A stretch of 39,579 bases of DNA from Alphaproteobacteria bacterium (GCA_003139615.1 PLJH01000057.1:1-39579), one strand, 5' to 3'. Shown: positions 8,713 through 17,038, counted from the stretch's first letter. Notes: generated by a model from the letters alone, not told the origin. Made by a program: numbers and translations.

Positions 8713-8926
8713 CGAAAGGCTCCTGTCTGAAAAAGCTGCAAAGAATCTTATCCATACGATTTATAGCAGAATATCGAAGGCGCCCCAGCGCAAATGTGCC
8801 CCCTCGCCCGGTTGGTGTGATCGGCTGCCGGACGGCCCAGACGGCTTTCGAAGCAAGGCGGTTTTCGGAGCCAAACGGTTTACCGAGAATGTGGCATCGC
8901 TTGCCGCGATGGGGTAATGACGGCCC

Positions 8927-9877
8927 ATGACCGCACGCGTGTTCATTGACGGTGCCGCCGGAACGACCGGCCTGGAGATTCGCGAGAGGCTAGCCGCTCG
9001 GGCGGACCTTGAGGTCGTGCAACTGGCAGATCGCGACCGGAAGGACGCCAAGGCGCGCTCTGCAGCGCTGAACGAAGCCGATATCGTCATCCTCTGCCTG
9101 CCGGACGAAGCGGCGCGGGAAGCGGTGACGCTGATCGAGAATCCCAACGTGCGGGTGATTGATGCCTCGACGGCGCATCGCGTGGCCCAGGGCTGGGCCT
9201 ATGGCTTTCCGGAGCTTGAGACCGGCCGGCGGGCAAAGATCGCGGCTGCCCGCTTCGTGGCCAATCCGGGCTGCTATCCGACCGGGTTCCTGGCGCTGGT
9301 TCGGCCGCTGGTGCGGGCCGGGATGATCCCGGCCGATTTTCCTCTCACGACCAATGCCGTGTCCGGTTATTCCGGCGGCGGCAAGGCGATGATCGAGGAA
9401 TTCGAGAACAAGACGTCGCCCGCCTATATTGACACCGTGGTGCGGACCTATGCGCTCTCGCTGGCCCACAAACATACGCCGGAGATGCAGATTCACTCCG
9501 GTCTCAAACATCCGCCGGTCTTTGCGCCGAATGTCGGGCGATTCTATCGCGGCATGATCGTCGAAGTGCCGTTGCAACTCTGGGCGTTGCCGGGACAGCC
9601 GACAGCCGCGGCGGCCCATCAGGCGATCGAAGATGCCTATCGCGGCGAGAAGCTGATCGAAGTCGCAGCGTTGGCTGACAGCATCGTTCTCAAGTCTCTC
9701 GATGCGGAGATGCTGAAGAACACGAACGGCATGAAGCTTTACGTGTTCGGCAACGACAAATTCGGTCAGGCGCGGCTTGTGGCCGTGCTCGACAATCTCG
9801 GCAAGGGCGCGAGCGGCGCAGCCGTGCAGAATCTCAATATCATGCTGGGGCTTTCCGAGACCGCCGGTCTCGCGTGA
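8927..9877 (+). CDS. argC: N-acetyl-gamma-glutamyl-phosphate reductase
   Basis: A 316-residue cytosolic enzyme of arginine synthesis that reduces N-acetylglutamyl-phosphate to the semialdehyde with NADPH. It is of the shorter type. The N-terminal Rossmann fold has VFIDGAAGTTGLEIRERL. The catalytic cysteine is Cys116 in ANPGCYPTG. The SGYSGGGK stretch and the AHKHTPEM segment with the catalytic histidine follow. The ATG at 8927 is supported by homology. The next gene overlaps its stop. In many alphaproteobacteria argC lies directly after rplM-rpsI; here about 4.5 kb separate them. Confidence 0.95.
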   Translation: MTARVFIDGAAGTTGLEIRERLAARADLEVVQLADRDRKDAKARSAALNEADIVILCLPDEAAREAVTLIENPNVRVIDASTAHRVAQGWAYGFPELETGRRAKIAAARFVANPGCYPTGFLALVRPLVRAGMIPADFPLTTNAVSGYSGGGKAMIEEFENKTSPAYIDTVVRTYALSLAHKHTPEMQIHSGLKHPPVFAPNVGRFYRGMIVEVPLQLWALPGQPTAAAAHQAIEDAYRGEKLIEVAALADSIVLKSLDAEMLKNTNGMKLYVFGNDKFGQARLVAVLDNLGKGASGAAVQNLNIMLGLSETAGLA

Positions 9878-9894
9878 TGCCCCCCTATGCAGCG

Positions 9895-10518
9895 ATGTAT
9901 CGGCCCGGCGCATTTGCAGTAGACGACATTCCGGTTCTTCATGATGTGATCCGGCAGCGTGTCTTCGCGACAATAGCCGCCATCGTCGACGGCGCGGTGA
10001 CCTTCGCATACGCACCGGTCATTCTCGATGCGTCGAACGGCGCGCGCGGCGGCATCCGCTACCATCTCGCGATCGGCAATGGGCTGGCGAAACTCGAAGA
10101 TGGCGCACGCGTCTGGATCAGCACAGCCGGCCCCGACGCTTATGTCTCGCCCGATTGGTACAAGAACCTCGTAACGGTGCCGACCTGGAATTACATCGCG
10201 GTGGAAGGCGAGGGCGTCGTGCACCGCACATCGCGCCGGGAGTTGCGCCAGTTGGTCGTCGATCTCTCGGCGCAGGAAGAAGCGAAACTTCTTCCGAAGC
10301 AGCCGTGGCTGATCGACAAGGTGCCGCCGGAGCGCGCCGAAGCGCTGTTGAACGGCATAGTAGGCTTCTCGCTGTCGTTCGAGCGGCTCGAAGGCAAATT
10401 CAAGCTGTCGCAGGACAAAAAATCGGAAGATTTCGCGGGTGTGATCGCAGGTCTCGAAGCGCGCGGTGATGCTGCGAGCATGGCGGTGGCAGCGGCAATG
10501 CGGAAGTTGGAAAAATGA
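9895..10518 (+). CDS. FMN-binding split-barrel protein, PaiB family
   Basis: A protein of the PaiB/FMN-binding negative regulator family. Diagnostic parts are MYRPGAF at the start, the central PDAYVSPDWY, VPTWNY and the later LNGIVGFSLSFERLEGKFKLSQDK. Its best start is ATG 9895, since the family begins MYxPxxF, giving 207 residues; GTG 9874 would overlap the argC stop and add seven residues. Bacillus PaiB affects sporulation and degradative enzymes, but most family members have no known role and the fold suggests FMN or heme binding. It ends with an ATGA overlap onto the serine hydrolase gene, so the three genes likely share one transcript. Confidence 0.85.
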   Translation: MYRPGAFAVDDIPVLHDVIRQRVFATIAAIVDGAVTFAYAPVILDASNGARGGIRYHLAIGNGLAKLEDGARVWISTAGPDAYVSPDWYKNLVTVPTWNYIAVEGEGVVHRTSRRELRQLVVDLSAQEEAKLLPKQPWLIDKVPPERAEALLNGIVGFSLSFERLEGKFKLSQDKKSEDFAGVIAGLEARGDAASMAVAAAMRKLEK

Positions 10519-11696
10519 TGCGGAAGTTCTGCCTGATCCTCGCTGCAGCGATATTGGCGTCGTCCTTCGCTCACGCTGCCGATTATCTCCCTGCGCCGGG
10601 CGATGCATGGGCGACGCACAAGCCTCTGCAAGAGGGTTTCGATGCAGACAAACTCAAAGCGGCCATCGATTTCGCGATCGCCAACGAACCCAAGTTTCCG
10701 CCCGAGCTCGCAAAGGTCGCCGATATCCGCGATCTGCGTATCTCCATTCCGCTGCAATTTGCGAAGGAACCGTTCTCCGGTCCCATCGGCCCGCTCGCGC
10801 CGCGCGCGCCGGCAAACGGCATCGTCATCCGCCATGGTTATATCGTCGCCGAATGGGGCAACACGCATGCGGTCGACATCACCAATTCGGTGACGAAAAC
10901 GTTTCTCTCGGCGGTCGCCGGTGTTGCGTTCGACAAGGGTATGGTCAAAAGCATCGATGACCGTGTGATCGATTACGTGCAGCCCACGCCCGATTTTGTG
11001 CTGCCGCACAACCAACCCATCACCTGGGACGAGATGCTGCGCCAGACGAGCGGCTGGGTCGGCACGATGTGGGGCAAGCCCTGGTGGGCGGATCGTCCGG
11101 GAGCGGAGCCCTGGACGGAACTCGCAGCTGGTCCGCCGCCCGTGGGTCAGCAATGGAAATATTCCGATGTGCGTGTCAACGCGCTGTCGCTTGCGCTCAC
11201 CTATCTGTGGAAGCGTCCGCTGCCGGACGTACTCAAGCAATATGTGATGGACCCCATCGGCGCTTCGAATGCGTGGCACTGGGAAGGTTATGACAATTCC
11301 TGGATCGCCATCGACGGCAAGCGTATCCAGGTCGTGCCGGGCGGCGGCCATTGGGGCGGCGGCATGTTCATCTCGGCGCGCGATCTCGCGCGCATGGGAT
11401 TGCTGGGCCTGAATCTCGGAAAATGGGGCGACGCGCAAATCCTCTCGCCCAAATGGATCGCATTGTCGCGCACGCCGACGGGATCAAATCCGCAATATGG
11501 CTACATGAACTGGTTCCTCAACACGGACCAGAAACTGTTCCCCGCCGCGCGCGCCGACATGGTCGCCTTCATCGGCAACGGCGATAACATCGTTTATATC
11601 GACTACCAGCACGACATCGTCGCGGTCGTGCGCTGGATCGACGATGCGCAGAAGGCAGAGTTTGTCAGGTTGTTGCTGGCGGCGGTGAAAGACTAA
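10515..11696 (+). CDS. Exported serine hydrolase, beta-lactamase class C family
   Basis: A 393-residue protein with a signal peptide (MMRKFCLILAAAILASSFAHA) and a penicillin-binding-protein-like/class C beta-lactamase fold. The nucleophile and base are Ser125 and Lys128 in TNSVTKTF. A tyrosine in WKYSDVRVNAL fits the second motif, and GGHWGGGMFISARDLARMG matches the third region. Such proteins are periplasmic or extracellular esterases, peptidases or amidases; true beta-lactamase activity is unlikely. Start ATG 10515 overlaps the preceding stop as ATGA. Its link with argC is positional only. Confidence 0.88.
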   Translation: MMRKFCLILAAAILASSFAHAADYLPAPGDAWATHKPLQEGFDADKLKAAIDFAIANEPKFPPELAKVADIRDLRISIPLQFAKEPFSGPIGPLAPRAPANGIVIRHGYIVAEWGNTHAVDITNSVTKTFLSAVAGVAFDKGMVKSIDDRVIDYVQPTPDFVLPHNQPITWDEMLRQTSGWVGTMWGKPWWADRPGAEPWTELAAGPPPVGQQWKYSDVRVNALSLALTYLWKRPLPDVLKQYVMDPIGASNAWHWEGYDNSWIAIDGKRIQVVPGGGHWGGGMFISARDLARMGLLGLNLGKWGDAQILSPKWIALSRTPTGSNPQYGYMNWFLNTDQKLFPAARADMVAFIGNGDNIVYIDYQHDIVAVVRWIDDAQKAEFVRLLLAAVKD

Positions 11697-11816
11697 TTGC
11701 GCAAGATTGTTTCGTGTACGGAGATATCTTTAGTTGCGCGGCGAAAATTCCTTTCGCGTCGCAGCATTTAATGCATTAGCGTCGCCGTCCGGCTCGATTC
11801 CAGCCGCGGGGGGCGC

Positions 11817-13013
11817 ATGCTGTATCAGGCGTATCAGACCACCAACGATTTCTTTGCACCCTGGCGCAGAGCTGCCGATCTGACGGCCTTTGCGCTGCAG
11901 AAGCCCATGGCGATGCCGTTCGGGAACCTGCTGTTGCGAACGTTCTCGGCCGGAGCCGAAGCGGTCGCACGGGCAAGGTTGACCCATGAGCGGCCCGATT
12001 TCGGGCTGGGCGACGCCGCAGTCGACGAGACGATTGCCGACTCCACGCCGTTCGGAACGCTGCTCCATTTCCGCAAGCATGATGCCGGCCCGCAGCCGCG
12101 CGTGCTGATCGTGGCGCCGATGGCCGGCCATTTCGTGACATTGTTGCGCGACACCGTGCACACGATGCTGCCGGAGTTCGACGTGTTTGTGACCGACTGG
12201 AAGAACGCGCGCGACGTGCCGCGCAGCGCCGGGGGTTTCGGGCTCGACGAATATATCGAACACATCATCCGCTTTCTGGGCAAGATGGGCGAGGGCGCGC
12301 ACGTGCTGGGTGTGTGCCAGCCCTGCAATGCGCTGCTCGCGGCCATGTCCGTCATGGCCCAGTCGGGCAATCCCGCGTGCCCGCGCAGCCTGACATTGAT
12401 GGCGGGTCCGGTCGATACGCGCGTCGCACCCACGCAAGTGAACAGGCTCGCCAATGCGAACCCGCTCGAGTGGTTCGAGCGCAACCTGATCACAACCGTG
12501 CCGCACCAGTTCAAGGGCGCGCATCGGCGCGTCTATCCGGGCTTCCTGCAACTCACCGCCTTTCTCTCGATGAATCCGTCGCGCCATCTGCGCGCGCATC
12601 TGGACCTAATGGAGCATATCATGCGCGGCGAGGCGGACAGCGCCGAAGCGGTGCGTGATTTCTACGACGAGTATTTCGCGGTGCTGGACCTGCCGGCGGA
12701 GTTCTATCTCGAGACGGTTGAGCGGGTGTTCCAGGAACATCACCTCGCGCGCGGCATTTTCAAATGGCGGGGCGCGCGCATCGAGCCCGCCGCTATCGAG
12801 CGCACGTCGCTCCTGACGGTGGAAGGCGAGCGCGACGACATCTGCGCGCCGGGGCAGACTTTCGCGGCCCATACGCTCTGCACAGGTATCCCGTCGGATC
12901 GCAAATCGCATCATCTGCAGAAGAGCGTCGGGCATTACGGCGTGTTCGCTGGCAAGCGCTGGCAGACCGAAATCTATCCGATCGTTCGGGACCACATCCA
13001 CACCAGCGATTGA
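11817..13013 (+). CDS. phaZ: Intracellular polyhydroxyalkanoate depolymerase
   Basis: A 398-residue alpha/beta-hydrolase that breaks down stored PHA granules in the cytoplasm. It opens MLYQAYQTTNDFFAPWR, typical of the intracellular depolymerases. The nucleophile is Cys167 in LGVCQPCNALLA, the cysteine used by this class in place of serine. The acid is in EGERDDICAPGQT and the histidine in SVGHYGVFAGKRW. There is no signal peptide, which agrees with intracellular action. The PHA synthase lies 2 kb away on the other strand, beyond the molybdate genes. It converges with modA with only 9 bases between them and no visible terminator. Confidence 0.92.
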   Translation: MLYQAYQTTNDFFAPWRRAADLTAFALQKPMAMPFGNLLLRTFSAGAEAVARARLTHERPDFGLGDAAVDETIADSTPFGTLLHFRKHDAGPQPRVLIVAPMAGHFVTLLRDTVHTMLPEFDVFVTDWKNARDVPRSAGGFGLDEYIEHIIRFLGKMGEGAHVLGVCQPCNALLAAMSVMAQSGNPACPRSLTLMAGPVDTRVAPTQVNRLANANPLEWFERNLITTVPHQFKGAHRRVYPGFLQLTAFLSMNPSRHLRAHLDLMEHIMRGEADSAEAVRDFYDEYFAVLDLPAEFYLETVERVFQEHHLARGIFKWRGARIEPAAIERTSLLTVEGERDDICAPGQTFAAHTLCTGIPSDRKSHHLQKSVGHYGVFAGKRWQTEIYPIVRDHIHTSD

Positions 13014-13022
13014 ACGGGCCGT

Positions 13023-13796
13023 CTATTTTGCGCCCAGAATGACGAACCCATCCTTGGCGAAGATCGCGCGCGCCTGGCCACCGCTCAGATAGGCGAGGAA
13101 ATTTTTCGCCAGCGGCTTTGCATCCTTCGTCAACGCGACGGGATAGACGATCGGCGCGTGTGTATTTTCCGGGAACGTGCCGACGATGCGCACGCTGTGA
13201 TCCGACAGTGCATCGGTCGTGTAGACGATCCCCAGCGGCGTTTCTCCGCGTGATACATAGGCAAGCGCGGCGCGCACATTTTCTGCGGGCGCCAGGTGAC
13301 CCGAAACGGAATCCCAAACGCCCAGCGAGATCAGCGCGGCTTTGCCGTATTTGCCGGCGGGCACCGAGCCGGGATCGGCAATCGAAAGACGCCCGCCGGC
13401 AAGCGCGCCGGCGAGATCGAAATGGGGCGCGATGGCGAGAGAAACCGGCACGCCCGCGGGCGAGATCAACACGAGATGATTGCCGAGCAGGTCCTTGCGC
13501 GTGTCACGCGCGATCAGGTTGCGCGTGTCGAGATAGTTCATCCAGTCGCTGTCGGCGGACAGGAACATATCGGCGCCGCCGGAAGCTTCGATTTGGCGCG
13601 CGAGCACGCTGGAGGCTGCAAAGGAGAAGACGACCGTATGCCCGCTTTTTGCCTGCCAGGATTTCCCGACCTCCTGCATGGCATCCGTCAGCGAGGCGGC
13701 GGCGAACACCGTGAGATCGGCTGCGTGCGCCGTCAGAGGCGCAAGAAGGAACGCCGCGGCAACGAAGGTGAGTCTGGCTCTACGAAACACTGTCAT
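13023..13796 (-). CDS. modA: Molybdate ABC transporter substrate-binding protein
   Basis: A 257-residue periplasmic binding protein with a signal peptide ending TAHA and the mature start ADLTVFAAASLTDAMQEV, the standard ModA opening. Other family segments are VVFSFAASSVLARQIEASGGADMFLSAD, the stretch KDLLGNHLVLI and ADPGSVPAGKYGKAAL. It captures molybdate (or tungstate) for import. It is divergent from the modE-like gene, with a perfect inverted repeat in the promoter gap. The ATP-binding and permease partners modB and modC are absent on either side, which is unusual. Confidence 0.93.
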   Translation of the reverse strand: MTVFRRARLTFVAAAFLLAPLTAHAADLTVFAAASLTDAMQEVGKSWQAKSGHTVVFSFAASSVLARQIEASGGADMFLSADSDWMNYLDTRNLIARDTRKDLLGNHLVLISPAGVPVSLAIAPHFDLAGALAGGRLSIADPGSVPAGKYGKAALISLGVWDSVSGHLAPAENVRAALAYVSRGETPLGIVYTTDALSDHSVRIVGTFPENTHAPIVYPVALTKDAKPLAKNFLAYLSGGQARAIFAKDGFVILGAK

Positions 13797-13815
13797 TGCT
13801 GCGTTCCCCCAAATG

Positions 13816-13841
13816 GCGTGATATCGCGATAAATATCACGC
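13816..13841. promoter_or_regulatory. Inverted-repeat operator, probable ModE box
   Basis: A perfect 9-base inverted repeat, GCGTGATAT (13816-13824) and ATATCACGC (13833-13841), with an 8-base spacer. It lies 20 bases before the modA start and 61 before the modE-like start. ModE sites in E. coli are AT-centred dyads of TATAT halves; the position and ATAT cores fit, so a ModE operator controlling both directions is likely, though the arms differ from the E. coli consensus. Confidence 0.6.
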
Positions 13842-13902
13842 ATCGGGCGCGCGCAACAAGTTGGGGCTGGACGGGGAATTTCGCGCGGAGCAATCTCGGC
13901 CT

Positions 13903-14283
13903 ATGGCCAGATTGAGCATCCGGATCGATTTGGGGAGCGAGACCGCGCTCGGCCCGGGCAAGGCGCGTCTGCTGGAACTCGTCGATTCCGAAGGTTCGAT
14001 CCGGGGTGCCGCGGCCGCGATGGGCATGAGCTATCGCCGAGCGTGGCTCCTGCTTCGGGACATTGAAGCCACGATGGGTGCGCCCGTCATCTCCGCCGAA
14101 ACGGGCGGTGTCAAAGGCGGCGGGACGTCGCTGACCAAACTCGGGCGCATTGTTGTCGATCAATATCGCAGGATCGAAGAGCGCGCCACGCGGTCGGTCG
14201 ATGCGGAGTTGCGCACATTGTCGGAATTGGCGAAATCGGGAGCGTCGCGCAAGCTGCGCCGCGAGCCCACAAAGAAGAACTAA
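13903..14283 (+). CDS. ModE-type winged-helix regulator lacking the molybdate-binding domain
   Basis: A 126-residue DNA-binding protein equal to the N-terminal domain of ModE. The helix-turn-helix and wing are in LLELVDSEGSIRGAAAAMG and SYRRAWLLLRDIEATMG, followed by VKGGGTSLTKLG, the usual end of this domain. Full-length ModE adds two TOBE domains that sense molybdate; here none follows, but a free TOBE protein is encoded 18 bases downstream. Start ATG 13903 is preferred because MARLSIRIDL matches the family; a TTG at 13861 would add 14 residues. It probably binds the inverted repeat between itself and modA. Confidence 0.88.
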   Translation: MARLSIRIDLGSETALGPGKARLLELVDSEGSIRGAAAAMGMSYRRAWLLLRDIEATMGAPVISAETGGVKGGGTSLTKLGRIVVDQYRRIEERATRSVDAELRTLSELAKSGASRKLRREPTKKN

Positions 14284-14301
14284 TATCTTTCGAGGTGTCG
14301 A

Positions 14302-14508
14302 ATGAAACTGAGCGCGCGCAATCAACTGAAGGGCGTGGTTGTGGAAGTCCGGAAGGGGCAGACCACGGCGCATGTCCGCGTCGATATCGGCAGCGGTGTG
14401 ATCGTCACGTCATCCATCACCAATGAGGCGGTCGACGATCTTGGCTTGAAGGTCGGCGATCACGCGATTGCCGTGATCAAGGCATCGGATGTGATGATCG
14501 GGAAATAG
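14302..14508 (+). CDS. Molybdopterin/molybdate-binding TOBE-domain protein (Mop)
   Basis: A 68-residue single TOBE domain. The sequence MKLSARNQLKGVVVEVRKGQ, the stretch VIVTSSITNEAVDDLGLKVGD and the end AVIKASDVMIGK are standard molbindin. Such proteins assemble as hexamers that bind oxyanions of molybdenum and buffer or store molybdate in the cytoplasm. Its place 18 bases after the ModE-like gene suggests it could also supply the sensing domain that the regulator lacks. It is 10 bases before the next gene and clearly in one operon. Confidence 0.93.
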   Translation: MKLSARNQLKGVVVEVRKGQTTAHVRVDIGSGVIVTSSITNEAVDDLGLKVGDHAIAVIKASDVMIGK

Positions 14509-14518
14509 GGGCCAGACG

Positions 14519-15013
14519 ATGATGATGTGGCGGCAGATTGCATTTGCGGTATTTGTGCTCTTTCTGGGCGCGGCCGATGCGACATGCGTCGCCGCTGACG
14601 CAGGTATCGCCATAGATGGTCAGGTGCAGAAGCCTGAGCGCCTGACTTTAAGCGACCTGCAGGCGCTGCCGCCGACAAGTGTGATCGCGTCCTTCGTTAC
14701 GGGCCGCGGCCAGGAAGCCGGCACCTATACCGGCGTTCTGTTGTGGACGCTCCTGACCAACGCCGCGATTGTCGATACAGACCCGAAACAGCATCTCCGC
14801 CACACGATCCTCGTCACGTCCGGCGCAGATCAATATGCCGTCGCGCTTTCGATCGGCGAGATCGATCCGAAGTTCGAAGGCAAATCCGTCATCATCGCCT
14901 ATGCCAAAGACGGCAAACCGCTCGATCAGGAGGATGGACCGCAGTTGATCGTTCCCGGCGACGCCCATGGCGGCCGCGCGGTCAGGGAGGTTGCGCATAT
15001 CGAAGTGAAGTAA
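14519..15013 (+). CDS. Exported molybdopterin-dependent oxidoreductase-fold protein, short, no mature cysteine
   Basis: A 164-residue protein with an N-terminal signal sequence (hydrophobic residues about 6-20) and a single domain of the sulfite-oxidase/molybdopterin-binding fold. Matching segments are ITI-like DGQVQKPERLTLSDLQALP, YTGVLLWTLL, GADQYAVALSIGEIDPKFEGK and the end PLDQEDGPQLIVPGDAHGGRAVREV. The enzyme family normally binds molybdenum through a cysteine; here the only cysteine is Cys23 at the signal-peptide end, so the mature protein lacks that ligand. It may bind molybdopterin or another ligand without catalysis. It completes the modE-mop operon. Three ATGs in a row at 14519 make the exact start uncertain. 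Confidence 0.8.
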   Translation: MMMWRQIAFAVFVLFLGAADATCVAADAGIAIDGQVQKPERLTLSDLQALPPTSVIASFVTGRGQEAGTYTGVLLWTLLTNAAIVDTDPKQHLRHTILVTSGADQYAVALSIGEIDPKFEGKSVIIAYAKDGKPLDQEDGPQLIVPGDAHGGRAVREVAHIEVK

Positions 15014-15020
15014 GCAGGCT

Positions 15021-16916
15021 CTACTGCGCCTTCACCTTCACATACGTCCCCGGCGCATCACCGAGGACCTTGAGCTTGCCGTCGCCGGGTTTGCGGGCAG
15101 GTACTTTCGAACCCGACAGCTTCGACAGCCATGCGTCCCAATCGGGCCACCACGAACCCGGATGTTCGACAGCGCCTGCCTGCCATTCTTCGACGGTCGG
15201 CGGCAGCTTGTCGTTGGTCCAGTACTGATATTTGTGCGCCGACGGCGGATTGATCACGCCTGCGATATGGCCCGAGCCCGCAAGGATGAAGCGGATCGGT
15301 CCCTTGAACAGATGCGTCGTCTTGTAGACGGAGCGATACGGCGCGATGTGATCTTCCTTCGCCGATTGCAGATAGGTGGGCACCGTCACTTTCGACAGGT
15401 CGAGCTTCACATTGTCCAGGACCATCTTGCCCTTGGCGAGCGCGTTGTCCTTGTAGAACTGGCGCAGATAAAACAGATGCGTCGCCTCGGGCATACGCGT
15501 CGTGTCGGAATTCCAGTAGAGCAGGTCGAACGGCACGGGCGCCTTGCCCAGCAGGTAATTGCTCACAACGAAAGACCAGATCAGGTCGTTGGCCCGCAGC
15601 ATATTGAAGGTCGTCGCCATCTTGCTGCCTTCCAGCACGCCGCCGGCCGCCTCCATCTGCTGTTCGAGCGCTTCCAGCTGGGTGTCGTCGATGAAGACCT
15701 GGAGATCGCCGGCTTCGCTGAAATCGGCCTGGGCGGCAAAAAAGGTTGCCGAATTGACCCGCTTGTCACCCTTGGCCGCCATATAGGCGAGGGTGGCCGA
15801 CAACAGCGTGCCGCCGATGCAATAGCCGATGGTGTTGATCTGCTCGACGCCGGTCGCCGCTTTCACGGCATCGAGTGCCGCAAAAATGCCCTCGCGCATA
15901 TAATCTTCGAACCCCTTCTTCGCGAGCTTGCGATCGGGATTGACCCAGGAGGCCACAAACACCGTGTAGCCCTGTGCCACCGCCCAGCGGATGAACGAGT
16001 TCTCGGGCCTCAAATCGAGGATGTAGAACTTGTTGATCCAGGGCGGGAAGATAAGAAGGGGCTTTTCATAGACTTGCTCGGTCGTAGGTTCGAACTGAAG
16101 AAGCTCCAGCAAGTCGTTGCGGAACACCACTTTTCCGGGAGCCGTAGCGATATTCTCACCGATGGTGAACGCATCGGCGGACTGACGGATCGAAAGCTGG
16201 CCTTCGCCGCGCTCGAGATCCTCAAGCAGATTGTTAAGACCTTTGACCAGGTTCTCGCCGTTGCTGTGCAAAGTGGCGCGCAGCACTTCGGGATTGGTCA
16301 TCACGAAATTGGTCGGCGCAAACGCATCGGCGAATTGCTTGGTGTAGAACTCGATCTTCCTGCGCGATTTGGGATCGAGGTTTTCGACTTTGGCAACCGT
16401 CCCCTGCAGCCAGTTCGCGGTGAGCAGGTAGGATTGCTTGATGAAATCGAAAACCTGATTTTCCTGCCAGTCCTTGTCCTTGAAGCGTTTGTCTCCCATA
16501 GCGGGTGAAACCATCGGCTCGACGTCTCCCCCCATCATGCGTCGCGCGGTGCGCTCCCACAGGCCCATATACTCCCGCCAGAGTTCGAACTGCGCTTCCA
16601 TCATCACGGCGGGGTCGGCGACCATGCCGCGCAAGAGCTCCATGAAGGTGCCGCCGATATTGAGCGGGTCGCGCGGCTCGTTACCGGACTTGGAAGCTTG
16701 CCGTTTCATGAAATCGGACAGCAGCCGCTGCGATTGAATACCGACTTTGACCATATTGCGGGCGAATTCGCCGGGATCTCCCACCTTGTAGGCTTCGCTG
16801 CCGTCCGCTTCGCCGGCGAGCGCAGCATCCTTCGCCGCTTTCGTCTCAGGCTTGGCGGTTTTCGCGTTTGGGGAGGCGCGCGCCTTGCCCTTGGACCGTT
16901 CGGTTGGCTTCTGCAT
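15021..16916 (-). CDS. phaC: Class I poly(R)-hydroxyalkanoic acid synthase
   Basis: A 631-residue enzyme that polymerises hydroxyacyl-CoA into PHA at the granule surface. The first 45 residues are a Lys/Ala-rich extension. The N-terminal PhaC domain (about 80-290) is followed by the alpha/beta-hydrolase catalytic domain. The lipase-like box has Cys366 in GYCIGGTLLSATLA. Other parts are FPPWINKFYILDL, the aspartate segment SAKEDHIAPYRSVYK and the histidine segment GSGHIAGVINPPS. Length and the GYCIGG box indicate class I, which works without PhaE or PhaR. The start ATG 16916 has GGA about nine bases upstream; TTG 16931 would add five residues. It converges with the short molybdopterin-fold gene, with a gap of 7 bases. 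Confidence 0.95.
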   Translation of the reverse strand: MQKPTERSKGKARASPNAKTAKPETKAAKDAALAGEADGSEAYKVGDPGEFARNMVKVGIQSQRLLSDFMKRQASKSGNEPRDPLNIGGTFMELLRGMVADPAVMMEAQFELWREYMGLWERTARRMMGGDVEPMVSPAMGDKRFKDKDWQENQVFDFIKQSYLLTANWLQGTVAKVENLDPKSRRKIEFYTKQFADAFAPTNFVMTNPEVLRATLHSNGENLVKGLNNLLEDLERGEGQLSIRQSADAFTIGENIATAPGKVVFRNDLLELLQFEPTTEQVYEKPLLIFPPWINKFYILDLRPENSFIRWAVAQGYTVFVASWVNPDRKLAKKGFEDYMREGIFAALDAVKAATGVEQINTIGYCIGGTLLSATLAYMAAKGDKRVNSATFFAAQADFSEAGDLQVFIDDTQLEALEQQMEAAGGVLEGSKMATTFNMLRANDLIWSFVVSNYLLGKAPVPFDLLYWNSDTTRMPEATHLFYLRQFYKDNALAKGKMVLDNVKLDLSKVTVPTYLQSAKEDHIAPYRSVYKTTHLFKGPIRFILAGSGHIAGVINPPSAHKYQYWTNDKLPPTVEEWQAGAVEHPGSWWPDWDAWLSKLSGSKVPARKPGDGKLKVLGDAPGTYVKVKAQ

Positions 16917-17038
16917 GATTCGTATCCGCAATATCGAAGCCTAGATAACGCCCGCCTCGGCCCGCCCGCAAGGTACGTCGCCCCCCATCTTAAGGATGAA
17001 TATGTCGCAAAAATCAGGCTCTTGGCCTGTAGTTTCAC

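Noticed and set aside
15162..16508. 448-codon open frame on the plus strand
   Set aside because: Antisense to phaC, whose catalytic motifs are intact; no domain in the antisense product.
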